NCBI GenBank assembly: GCA_003454335.1
Contig: DMKK01000101.1
Span: 8,724-22,937, forward strand
Source: Gammaproteobacteria bacterium
GTDB lineage: Bacteria > Pseudomonadota > Gammaproteobacteria > UBA9214
Direction of reading: 5' to 3'
Length of the DNA stretch: 14,214 nucleotides
The notes beneath the pieces are model-generated. The model worked only from the letters and a program-made list of their open reading frames with translations. It was not told the DNA's origin and did no database searches. This document shows positions 7,838 to 14,080 of this stretch, one piece after another; position 1 is the stretch's first letter, and the number at the start of each line of letters is the position of its first letter. Position numbers and translations under genes: made by a program.

Positions 7838-9385
7838 ATGAGCCTGACCGAGATCCATTGGACCGCGCAGTCCAGCTACCCGATCCTGGCGACCCTGCAA
7901 CTGCTGCCGCTGCTGGCTATCGCATTGATCCTGTCACTGCGCGGCAAGGTCGCCCTGTACCCGGTGGCCATCGGACTGGCCGTGGCAGAACTGCTACTGG
8001 CATTCGATCTGTACCGGCATTTCGATTCCGCGGAGTCGGCCATGCAACTGGCCGAACAGCTGCCGCTGCTGCCCCTGCTTGGCTACCATGCCGCCGTCGA
8101 TGGCATGAGCGTCCTGTTCATACTGCTCACCGCCGTGCTGTCGCTGCTGGTCGTGCTGTATGCAAGGGTGCGGAAACTGGCGGACTCGACAACATTTCTG
8201 GCCATGGTGTTTGCCATCGAGGCCTCTTTGCTGGGTATGTTTGTCACCCTGGACCTGCTGTGGTTTACCCTGCTGTCTGCGCTCGAACTGCTGCTGATCG
8301 CCTATCTGCTGCAGCGCTGGGCAAAGGCACCACAGGACGACATGGCAATGGGGCGCTACCTGCAGTTCATGGGGATCGGCCTGTTGCTGCTGTTTGCCGG
8401 CGTCTTCATGCTGGGCTGGAACCACGCCGACGCCACGGGTGGGCAGTGGAGCTTCGATCTACACGACCTGACCATGGTGCCGGTCCCCATCGAGATCCAG
8501 TCCGTGATCTTCTTCCTGCTGTTCTATGGACTGGGCATTCGCATCCCGCTGTTTCCACTGCACGGCTGGCTGCCGCTGGTTGCGGAACACGGCACCATTG
8601 CCGTTGCCGGTATCTTCCTGCTGGGCCTCAAGACCGGCATCTACGGACTGGTGCGTTTTGTCCTGCCGCTGTTATCCGAGGCGGTATTGCGCTGGCATGA
8701 CTGGGTGGTGGCCTTCGCACTCGCCGGGATCTTTTACGCCGCGATCCTGGCACTGATGCAGGTCAATATGCGGCGGATGCTGGCGTTCGCCGTAATCAGC
8801 CATACCGGCGTCATCATCATCGGTCTGTTCAGTCTCAGTCATGCCGCCTTTCAGGGGAGCATACTGCTGTCAACGACCTTTGGCACGGCCACCGCCTGCC
8901 TGCTGTTGATGTCGGGATTTGTCTACCGGCGGACACGGACCCTGCTGTTGCCGCGACTGGGCGACCTGTTCGGCCACCTCCCCGTGATCGGCATCGCTTT
9001 CCTGATCGCCGGACTGTCCATTATCGGCATGCCGGGCACGCCGGGCTTTGATGCCGTACACCTGTTGCTGGAGGCCGCGATCCTGGAGTTTGGCGCCATG
9101 GTCACGATTGCAGCAGCACTGGGTAATGTCGCGGCGGCTGCCTTTTTGTTGTGGGCGTTCCAGCGAACCTTCCTGGCGCCACGGGCAGAAGACGTGCCGA
9201 CACCCGAAATCGAACCCGCAATGCCCATGGAGCGTGTCATCGCCGTGGTACTGATCATGATTTTGCTGGGTACGGGGTTCTACTCCGGACCCTGGCTGGA
9301 TCTGCTCGAGCATTCGTTCGATGGCCTGACGGCACTCTATGACGGCAACGGCCATGCTGGCGCCCTAGACCTGGTGACGCACTGA
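7838..9385 (+). CDS. Divergent NuoM/NuoN-like antiporter subunit of the DAB operon
   Basis: A 515-residue polytopic protein of the PF00361 family with about 14 predicted helices. It keeps the family fold and some signatures (RIPLFPLHGWLP at 235-246, GLKTGIYGLVR with K265, AFAVISHTG near 312), but the channel residues are altered. The TM5 glutamate is present only in an atypical context (SALELLL, E150, without the usual WE). The TM7 lysine is replaced by arginine (R235, where relatives have GVK). The TM12 glutamate position is valine (V407 in GTPGFDAVHLL, where canonical NuoM has GFIAEL). The usual DLK before the S/SH-G motif is NMRR. It may be a structural or modified channel subunit beside the two canonical NuoM-like proteins. 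It starts one base after dabB stops, so translation is probably coupled; its own ribosome-binding site is weak. Its end overlaps the next ATG by one base. Confidence 0.85.
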   Translation: MSLTEIHWTAQSSYPILATLQLLPLLAIALILSLRGKVALYPVAIGLAVAELLLAFDLYRHFDSAESAMQLAEQLPLLPLLGYHAAVDGMSVLFILLTAVLSLLVVLYARVRKLADSTTFLAMVFAIEASLLGMFVTLDLLWFTLLSALELLLIAYLLQRWAKAPQDDMAMGRYLQFMGIGLLLLFAGVFMLGWNHADATGGQWSFDLHDLTMVPVPIEIQSVIFFLLFYGLGIRIPLFPLHGWLPLVAEHGTIAVAGIFLLGLKTGIYGLVRFVLPLLSEAVLRWHDWVVAFALAGIFYAAILALMQVNMRRMLAFAVISHTGVIIIGLFSLSHAAFQGSILLSTTFGTATACLLLMSGFVYRRTRTLLLPRLGDLFGHLPVIGIAFLIAGLSIIGMPGTPGFDAVHLLLEAAILEFGAMVTIAAALGNVAAAAFLLWAFQRTFLAPRAEDVPTPEIEPAMPMERVIAVVLIMILLGTGFYSGPWLDLLEHSFDGLTALYDGNGHAGALDLVTH

Positions 9386-10893
9386 TGATGCCTTTTTCTG
9401 ATTCCGGCTTCCCGTTGTTGAGCCTGATGATCATGACCCTGCCCATCGGGGCCGGGCTGATCTGGCTAATGCCCGACCCGCGCAAGGCACGCTGGATTGC
9501 GCTGCTAACGGCACTGATTGATCTGGCATTTACCCTGGCGATCGTAATGGGCTTTGATAGTTCGGCGGGTGGTTTTCAGTTTGTTGAACAACATGCGTGG
9601 ATACCGACCCTGCACATTCAGTATTACATCGGCGTGGATGGCATATCGGTACTGTTCCTGCCACTCACGGTATTACTGTTCATCGGTGTCATCCTGGCCT
9701 CCTGGACCAGTGTGCGTACCCTGCCCCGCCTGTACTACACCCTGTTGCTGATCCTGGAAAGCGCGACCCTGGGTATTTTCTGCGCCCTGGACACCATCCT
9801 GTTCTTCCTGTTTTGGGAACTGACACTGGTACCGATATTTTTCCTGATCAGTCTCTGGGGTGTTGGCCCGCAGCGGCGCTACGCGGCAGTGAAATACACC
9901 CTGATGATGCTGACCGGTGGCGTGCCCTTACTGTTCGGCTTTCTGCTGCTGGCATTCAATCATGCAAGCCTGAACGGCATGGGCGTACCCGACGGCCTGG
10001 TGTTCGACTACCCCAGTCTGCTTAACATCCCGTTGCCAGCGGAATTGCAAACAGCAGTATTCTTCCTGCTGCTACTTGGGTTTGCCGTAAAGGCGCCGGT
10101 GTTCCCGCTGCATACCTGGCTGCCGACCATCACCATGGAAGGGCCGGTCTCCATTGCAGCCATCATGACCGGCCTGAAACTGGGCGCCTATGGACTGATC
10201 CGTTTCACCGTCCCGCTGGCACCTGCCGCCGCCCGGGAATATCACTGGCTGATCGCCGGCCTCGGTGTGGTCGCCATTATCTATGGCGCCCTGATGGCAC
10301 TCAGCCAGACCAACCTGCGGCGCATGCTGGCGTTCTCCAGCCTGAGTCATGTCGGACTGGTGCTACTGGGCATCGCCTCATTCAACCTGCAGGGCATCCA
10401 GGGTGCGCTATTCCAGCTACTGAACTTCAGTATCGTGGCGGGCGGGATTTTTCTGCTCACCGGCTATCTGCATCACCGGGTCGGCTCAACCGATCTCATC
10501 AGTCTTGGCGGGGTCGCCAGCAGCATGCCGCTACTGGCGGCCTTGTTCTTCCTGTTCGGCCTGGCCAGCATGGGGGTACCCGGCACCAGCGGCTTCCCGG
10601 CCGAATTCCTGCTTATTCTTAGCGCCCTCGAAACCCATACCGGTGCCGGCCTGGCAGCACTGGCAGGCGTCGTTATCGGGGCTGCGTATTTCCTGGGCAT
10701 CTACCGCCGCGCCTTTCTCGGACCAACACACAACAGCGCAGTCGCCGATGCTATCGACCTGCGGGCACGCGAACTGTGGGTGATTGTCGTGATGGGAATA
10801 CTCATCCTGGCGGCTGGCTTCTACCCGGACAGCGTGCTGGAATTGACCCGGACGGCGAGCGAAGACTGGGTCAGAATGCTGCCGGGCAACTAG
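9385..10893 (+). CDS. Second canonical NuoM-like antiporter subunit, last gene of the DAB operon
   Basis: A 502-residue polytopic membrane protein very similar in design to NuoM: E145 in LFWELTLVPIFFL (TM5), K236 in FAVKAPVFPLHTWLP (TM7), K265 in GLKLGAYGLIR (TM8) and E407 in GTSGFPAEF (TM12). These nearly coincide in numbering with E. coli NuoM residues E144, K234, K265 and E407, so it looks fully competent for proton transfer. The start is the first of two adjacent ATGs in ACTGATGATG; its A is the last base of the previous stop (ATGA-type overlap), implying coupled translation. It is a different sequence from the first gene of the operon rather than a recent copy. It is followed by a possible terminator and a convergent gene, so it closes the operon. 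It is most likely a DAB complex subunit, though a role with another dehydrogenase elsewhere cannot be excluded. Confidence 0.9.
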   Translation: MMPFSDSGFPLLSLMIMTLPIGAGLIWLMPDPRKARWIALLTALIDLAFTLAIVMGFDSSAGGFQFVEQHAWIPTLHIQYYIGVDGISVLFLPLTVLLFIGVILASWTSVRTLPRLYYTLLLILESATLGIFCALDTILFFLFWELTLVPIFFLISLWGVGPQRRYAAVKYTLMMLTGGVPLLFGFLLLAFNHASLNGMGVPDGLVFDYPSLLNIPLPAELQTAVFFLLLLGFAVKAPVFPLHTWLPTITMEGPVSIAAIMTGLKLGAYGLIRFTVPLAPAAAREYHWLIAGLGVVAIIYGALMALSQTNLRRMLAFSSLSHVGLVLLGIASFNLQGIQGALFQLLNFSIVAGGIFLLTGYLHHRVGSTDLISLGGVASSMPLLAALFFLFGLASMGVPGTSGFPAEFLLILSALETHTGAGLAALAGVVIGAAYFLGIYRRAFLGPTHNSAVADAIDLRARELWVIVVMGILILAAGFYPDSVLELTRTASEDWVRMLPGN

Positions 10894-10934
10894 CCCCAGT
10901 GCCAATCGTTGCGGGCCAACGTCGAAAACTGAAA

Positions 10935-10978
10935 GAGGGGCAGAGAGATAATGTCTTAACCCCTCCGCCCCATTTTAT
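10935..10978. terminator. Possible bidirectional terminator between the DAB operon and sodC
   Basis: GAGGGG (10935-10940) and CCCCTC (10960-10965) can pair around a 19-base loop. On the plus strand they are followed by CGCCCCATTTTATT; on the minus strand the same stem is followed by TTTC. It sits between two convergent genes, where a shared terminator is expected. The long loop and interrupted T-run make it a modest candidate. A second small hairpin, CGTTG-N5-CAACG (10907-10921), lies just upstream. Confidence 0.4.
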
Positions 10979-11584
10979 TCAATCGGCTTTAATGATTCCG
11001 CAGGCGTCGCGCGAACCTCCAGCGCAGCCTTTTTTGAGATCGCTCTCCTGGTCACAGTAAGTATCTTCACTGGTATGAATAATAAAACTGCTGCCGTCAG
11101 CATCAAACAGGGTGAGACGGCCCGGTGACAAGGTAACCCGGTTAGTCGTATGACTCATGGAGCCCTTGCCGTTCTTTACATCGATATTGATAAGGTCGCC
11201 CATATGATACGGGTGATTGATGTCTGGCGCGGGAACCTGGTCTCCAGCGCTATCCGGTCGCGTTTGACCGAAAGGCCCGGGGTCATGGTGGCCCTTGGCA
11301 GCGCCGCAGGGTTCACAGGCGGCCGTTTCGTGAATGTGCACAGCATGCTTGCCATCGGACAAACCCTCGACTTTGAGATGGATAGTAACGTCCTTGATAC
11401 CTTCGTCCGTCATCTCCTCGGTGAGTGTCGCATTCCCCGAAATGCTGGCGTCAGTACAGCCTTTGATATCGGCCGTCGCCGCGAGTTTGGCGGCATAACC
11501 GGGTAGCGAAATGCCGGCCAATGCAGCCGCAGCAAACAGGTAAAGACAAGTGGTACTGGCAGATTTTAACGGTATCTCGATCAT
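10979..11584 (-). CDS. sodC: Periplasmic Cu-Zn superoxide dismutase
   Basis: A 201-residue secreted Cu-Zn superoxide dismutase, which converts superoxide to oxygen and peroxide in the periplasm. A signal peptide is clear (hydrophobic 12-29, probable cleavage after the alanines near 31-32). Copper-type ligands: H83 and H85 in VHIHE, bridging H99 in KGHHDP, and H170 in FIIHTSED. Zinc-type ligands: H127 and D130 in HMGD. The family disulfide pair is C93 (CGAAKG) and C195 (DACGII). By spacing, the third zinc histidine (8 residues after the bridging one in human SOD1) is Q107 here; H124 nearby might substitute. Extra cysteines at 90, 177 and 187 are unusual. The start has GGGAG 8 bases upstream (AAGGGAGTCACTG before ATG). 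It is convergent with the DAB operon, and aerobic lithotrophs commonly carry such a gene. Confidence 0.9.
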   Translation of the reverse strand: MIEIPLKSASTTCLYLFAAAALAGISLPGYAAKLAATADIKGCTDASISGNATLTEEMTDEGIKDVTIHLKVEGLSDGKHAVHIHETAACEPCGAAKGHHDPGPFGQTRPDSAGDQVPAPDINHPYHMGDLINIDVKNGKGSMSHTTNRVTLSPGRLTLFDADGSSFIIHTSEDTYCDQESDLKKGCAGGSRDACGIIKAD

Positions 11585-11613
11585 CAGTGACTCCCTTTAT
11601 CATTATTGGTTGC

Positions 11614-11643
11614 AGTGCCGAAAATGGCACTTCATAAAGTATA
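11614..11643 (-). promoter_or_regulatory. Probable sodC promoter -10 with leader hairpin
   Basis: Reading the minus strand, TATACT (11643-11638) is a good -10 hexamer about 54 bases before the sodC ATG; no strong -35 is visible at 16-18 bases, which suggests dependence on an activator. Just downstream, at the expected transcript start, lies a perfect inverted repeat AGTGCC-N6-GGCACT (11614-11631). It could be an operator overlapping +1 or a 5' hairpin in the mRNA. Confidence 0.35.
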
Positions 11644-11942
11644 GTATGAAAATGTAATTAGGGAATACGTATGTCCAAGTACGACCCAGAGTGATTTTGA
11701 GCAGAGTATGTGGATGTCTCGAAGGTGTGACTACGGAAGCATAGAGATTACTAATATTAACGGTCGGTGTAATTCCGTAGACGACCCAACTGAGACGTAG
11801 AGAATTTTACTTTGTAGGTCAGGAATGCAACTGAAAGTCGCCGTTCCCGGACTGGAGTCTGGACGGAGATTTTTGTATCTGAGAACTCCACAGGAACTTC
11901 GGGAATGTCGCATTGTGGCCATTTATCCCGTTGCCAGCCCAA
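11644..11942. other. Region without a recognisable gene
   Basis: About 300 bases between the sodC promoter and the small gene at 11943. Open frames here (for example minus 11731-11922 and 11757-11942) lack a ribosome-binding site, resemble no protein I know and overlap one another. The stretch is AT-richer than the DAB operon. It contains two inverted repeats: CTACGGAA (11731-11738) with TTCCGTAG (11773-11780), and TGGAGT (11853-11858) with ACTCCA (11885-11890), the latter with an inner AGAT/ATCT. CGACCCA occurs twice in the same orientation. It may be decayed or mobile-derived DNA. Confidence 0.4.
11731..11780. repeat. Inverted repeat, 8-base arms, 34-base loop
   Basis: CTACGGAA at 11731-11738 is the exact reverse complement of TTCCGTAG at 11773-11780. 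The enclosed 34 bases are AT-rich (CTAATATTAA). No coding sequence overlaps it convincingly. It could be a structured RNA, a protein-binding site or the remains of a small element; nothing favours one of these. Confidence 0.35.
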
Positions 11943-12242
11943 TCAAAAAACGTGGTTCATGATTGCGTTGAATGGCATATTACTGGCCGAAATTTGAAGT
12001 TTAATGCGCCCCCCTCCCAACTCTTCCCGGTTCTCACCTCTGTCAGATAGCCAAAAAGCAAAGGCCACCCCGAAGAATGGCCAGTCGTACAGGCCGCAAT
12101 CGAGACACTTGTCATGTCCCGCGGGACTTCCTGGCACACAGCCGGTCAAAATGCTGTTTGATGATATGGATTGCCGTGCGGTTGCCTGCAGGCCTGCCTG
12201 TTCATATTCTGGCCTGCTATAGCGCGCAATATACCGGCGCAT
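11943..12242 (-). CDS. Hypothetical small protein, 99 residues
   Basis: I do not recognise this protein. Support for it as a gene comes from a strong ribosome-binding site (AAGGAGGA, then CTGTC, then ATG) and from lying 40 bases downstream of another small minus-strand gene with a nearly matching leader. It begins MRRYIARYSRPEYEQAG, has a CLDC motif at residues 46-49 (possible metal binding) and a short hydrophobic stretch WPFFGVAFAFW at 54-64. The last 25 or so residues have a less gene-like composition, so a frameshift near the middle or loss of the true end is possible. The ribosome-binding site falls within a perfect hairpin (see the separate entry). Confidence 0.45.
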   Translation of the reverse strand: MRRYIARYSRPEYEQAGLQATARQSISSNSILTGCVPGSPAGHDKCLDCGLYDWPFFGVAFAFWLSDRGENREELGGGRIKLQISASNMPFNAIMNHVF

Positions 12243-12243
12243 G

Positions 12244-12262
12244 ACAGTCCTCCTTGGACTGT
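12244..12262 (-). promoter_or_regulatory. Hairpin holding the ribosome-binding site of the 99-residue gene
   Basis: Read on the minus strand, ACAGTCC-AAGGA-GGACTGT is a perfect 7-base-pair stem with a 5-base loop that ends one base before the ATG at 12242. The Shine-Dalgarno AAGGAGGA spans the loop and one arm, so pairing would partly hide it. On the plus strand the same stem is followed by TTTT, so it might instead act as a small terminator in that direction. Confidence 0.4.
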
Positions 12263-12282
12263 TTTACTGCCGGTGCATTGGG

Positions 12283-12594
12283 TTAGCCCCCCCGGTCCAG
12301 TTCCTCGGATGGATTGCTCCGGAAGTGGCTGAAGGGATGGTTTAGTTGCATTTTCTCAAATGCGGCCCTGCTCTCCTCGGACTCGAAATAAATGGTCAGG
12401 TTGCCGTCCATAATCGACGGATGTTCCGCCAGGTTCCAGATGTCGCGGCCGGTGATCGGATCAATGGTGTTCACCAGGTGATCCGGCTCATGCAGCCTGT
12501 GACTCTGTTCCTGATCGCGTGCCAGCGGAGTGGTGGCGACCCAGTTGAGATCTTCAAACCGGATGACCGGTGTGTGCTGTGTCGGTGTGTTCAT
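12283..12594 (-). CDS. Hypothetical small acidic protein, 103 residues
   Basis: Not recognised. It is very likely a real gene: a perfect AGGAGGT ribosome-binding site lies 6 bases before the ATG. The sequence has the composition of a compact soluble cytoplasmic protein, with no signal peptide or membrane helix. Notable parts are RFEDLNW (12-18), NTIDPITGRDIWNLAEHPSI (42-61) and YFESEESRAAFEKM (69-82), the last likely helical. It ends in an acidic-to-glycine tail (ELDRGG). It is first in a possible two-gene minus-strand unit with the 99-residue gene 40 bases downstream. Function unknown; the context (sodC, hypotheticals) gives no clear hint. Confidence 0.75.
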   Translation of the reverse strand: MNTPTQHTPVIRFEDLNWVATTPLARDQEQSHRLHEPDHLVNTIDPITGRDIWNLAEHPSIMDGNLTIYFESEESRAAFEKMQLNHPFSHFRSNPSEELDRGG

Positions 12595-13227
12595 GACAGT
12601 ACCTCCTGTTTGTTCGTATGGCCACGTGACAGTAGTGCTTCGTGGTTACGTGAATTAAGCTAGATGTGCAATTGCTGACGCGATTCCCCTGGTCCACGAT
12701 TGTGGGTTGTACAGAAATCCATCAGGATTCAGGAGGGAATCAAGGCATATATGCGCAGTGTTTGTTGCATCCATCACATGCTACCTCTGTACAGTCTGAA
12801 CTTAATGCCTGTCCCATGCGTTGCGGTTTAATCTAACTCTAGATCATCGCACTTGTTTGTCAACTATCGTTCCTTTCATCTACTCGCGCGGTACACATGG
12901 CTAACGTGATATTTTGACGCTTGCAAACGAGTGGCCGTAAAAAACTGGTGGCGAGCCTGGGCCGGTATGCAATCATCGGCTATTGGCCTGCCTGTTACAG
13001 GGTTGTCTCAGTGGCGCTTCTGTGGCTGCAAGATAACCAGGGGATTTTAAATATTGAATAACCGGACATTGATAGCGGGTTCAATCCGTCGGCGCAACAC
13101 AGTACCGTGCTGTAAAAAGTCCTATGAATTACGGTATATTTTCCATGGCTGTTATTACACAGGCTTACTATACCTACAGCATGTATTGCCGGATGCGTGC
13201 AACGATCGCTGAATGGAGGAGGCTCCA
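12595..13227. other. 633-base stretch with no clear gene
   Basis: Lower in GC than the DAB operon and broken by stops in all frames apart from short shadows. Contents noticed: ACAG-N6-CTGT (12596-12609) around the ribosome-binding site of the 103-residue gene; CTGTACAG palindrome (about 12787-12794); and a 26-codon ORF at 12751-12831 that has a GGAGGG sequence 13 bases ahead but no other support. No tRNA, CRISPR or insertion-sequence ends were recognised. It should contain the promoters for both flanking units; none could be named with confidence. Confidence 0.5.
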
Positions 13228-13320
13228 GTGAAGGACCGAGCCGCTCTCTTTCAGACATTAGGTCTTTACGACTTAAGTACAATAGACGCACAGGCGTTAT
13301 TGATAGGAAAATATACTTAG
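13228..13320 (+). CDS. Possible 30-residue leader peptide or small ORF
   Basis: A GTG codon preceded by GGAGGAGG (13216-13223) with ideal spacing opens a 30-codon frame ending in TAG at 13320. Its product, starting VKDRAALFQTLGLYDLS, looks like a real peptide rather than random translation: amphipathic, ending in DAQALLIGKYT. It lies 20 bases before the GTG of the next gene, in a different frame, so translation of the two may be coupled. It could also be the N-terminal end of a once longer protein that was frameshifted. An in-frame ATG at 13213 would add five residues but has no ribosome-binding site. No homologue is recognised. Confidence 0.45.
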   Translation: MKDRAALFQTLGLYDLSTIDAQALLIGKYT

Positions 13321-13340
13321 GCTCTGGGAGGAACCTAATC

Positions 13341-13916
13341 GTGGATAGAGAAAAACGCAAAAGTGACACCGCAATTCCAGCAAATCTGGAAGAGATATTG
13401 AACGAAGTGCAGCAGCAGGCACTACCCGGGATAAAATATTTGGGGTGGGAGCCCCGGTTCTTGCGGAAGCCAATGTTTCAGGCGCCGGAAATTGTAATTC
13501 ACAACTCCAGTGATGGCAGGACAGGGATACTGGATGTGGATGGTAGTATTAGAATAAAGAACATCAATATACGCGAACATGAACAACTGAAGTCTAGTGA
13601 ATTCGGCAGCACGACTGCAACAGAAAGTGATCCGATGCCGGCTGGATCTGCAGCACATGATAAGGAGTTGGCGTCATTACGTGCGGACAATGAGAAACTG
13701 CTTGCAGAGATAAAGGAAAGCCAGTTCACCGAAGCCCGCCTGACGGAACAGATAGAACAACAGCGTGGCGAGCTTTGCGAGTCAGCAGAGAAGTTGAGCT
13801 CACTGTATGTGCAGGTGCAAAGCGATACTGTAGCAATGCAATTGCTGCAGGACCAGTATGCCGCCTTGCAGGAGCAGTATGCAGATGTAAACGAGTGTGT
13901 TGCGTCGATCAGTTGA
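13341..13916 (+). CDS. Hypothetical protein with C-terminal coiled coil, 191 residues
   Basis: Function unknown. I place the start at GTG 13341, preceded by GGGAGG with about 9 bases spacing. The frame is open back to 13197, but that extension overlaps the well-supported small ORF and looks like noncoding sequence. Residues 11-80 form a compact domain (EEILNEVQQQALPGIKYLGW, then FLRKPMFQAPEIVIHN, then GILDVDGSI at 62-70) whose style, a GW-R-F-R-P-F-Q pattern followed by an ILD-DG turn, I associate with conserved hypothetical proteins of gammaproteobacteria, though I cannot name the family. A Ser/Thr/Pro-rich linker (85-105) leads to a long coiled coil (about 106-182: LASLRADNEKLLAEIK and onward). 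It is soluble, with no signal peptide. Codon use is more AT-rich than in the DAB genes. Confidence 0.7.
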   Translation: MDREKRKSDTAIPANLEEILNEVQQQALPGIKYLGWEPRFLRKPMFQAPEIVIHNSSDGRTGILDVDGSIRIKNINIREHEQLKSSEFGSTTATESDPMPAGSAAHDKELASLRADNEKLLAEIKESQFTEARLTEQIEQQRGELCESAEKLSSLYVQVQSDTVAMQLLQDQYAALQEQYADVNECVASIS

Positions 13917-14050
13917 GCCCACCGCCGGCTCCTGTCAATTAGTACCAAACAATTCACAGTACTGGCGCAAGTACGTCTATTGGCGCTGGAATATCTTGCA
14001 AGCGTAACCGGGACAGACAATCTGAACCACTCCCCCGAATTTTTTCACCA

Positions 14051-14072
14051 TTTACTGACGCTTGCCAGTAAA
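14051..14072. promoter_or_regulatory. Palindrome directly before the phosphorylase start codon
   Basis: TTTACTG (14051-14057) and CAGTAAA (14066-14072) are perfect 7-base arms around an 8-base spacer, ending 8 bases before the ATG at 14081. It takes the place where a ribosome-binding site would be expected, and no Shine-Dalgarno is visible. It could be an operator or an mRNA hairpin affecting initiation. Confidence 0.3.
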
Positions 14073-14080
14073 CTTCATGG

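Noticed and set aside
1508..10893. Interpretation as part of a NADH dehydrogenase (nuo) operon
   Set aside because: No nuoA-K genes accompany the antiporter homologues; a DUF2309 gene sits in the middle, which points to a DAB system.
12751..12831. 26-codon ORF starting MRSVCCIHHML on the plus strand
   Set aside because: GGAGGG is 13 bases away, which is too far, and the peptide shows nothing recognisable. Too little evidence to list as a gene.
13197..13340. N-terminal extension of the coiled-coil gene from GTG 13197
   Set aside because: Low-complexity Ser/Gly/Arg-rich sequence without a ribosome-binding site, overlapping a better supported small ORF; GTG 13341 has a GGGAGG.
12995..13369. 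Minus-strand open frame of 124 codons
   Set aside because: No ribosome-binding site, cysteine- and serine-rich random-looking product, and it overlaps the start of the plus-strand genes.
13915..13931. Hairpin GAGCC-N7-GGCTC after the coiled-coil gene as a terminator
   Set aside because: Only five base pairs and no T-run follows.
11585..14080. Search for CRISPR arrays, tRNAs or insertion-sequence ends in the accessory part
   Set aside because: No regularly spaced repeats, cloverleaf features, transposase fragments or paired terminal repeats with target duplications were found by eye.
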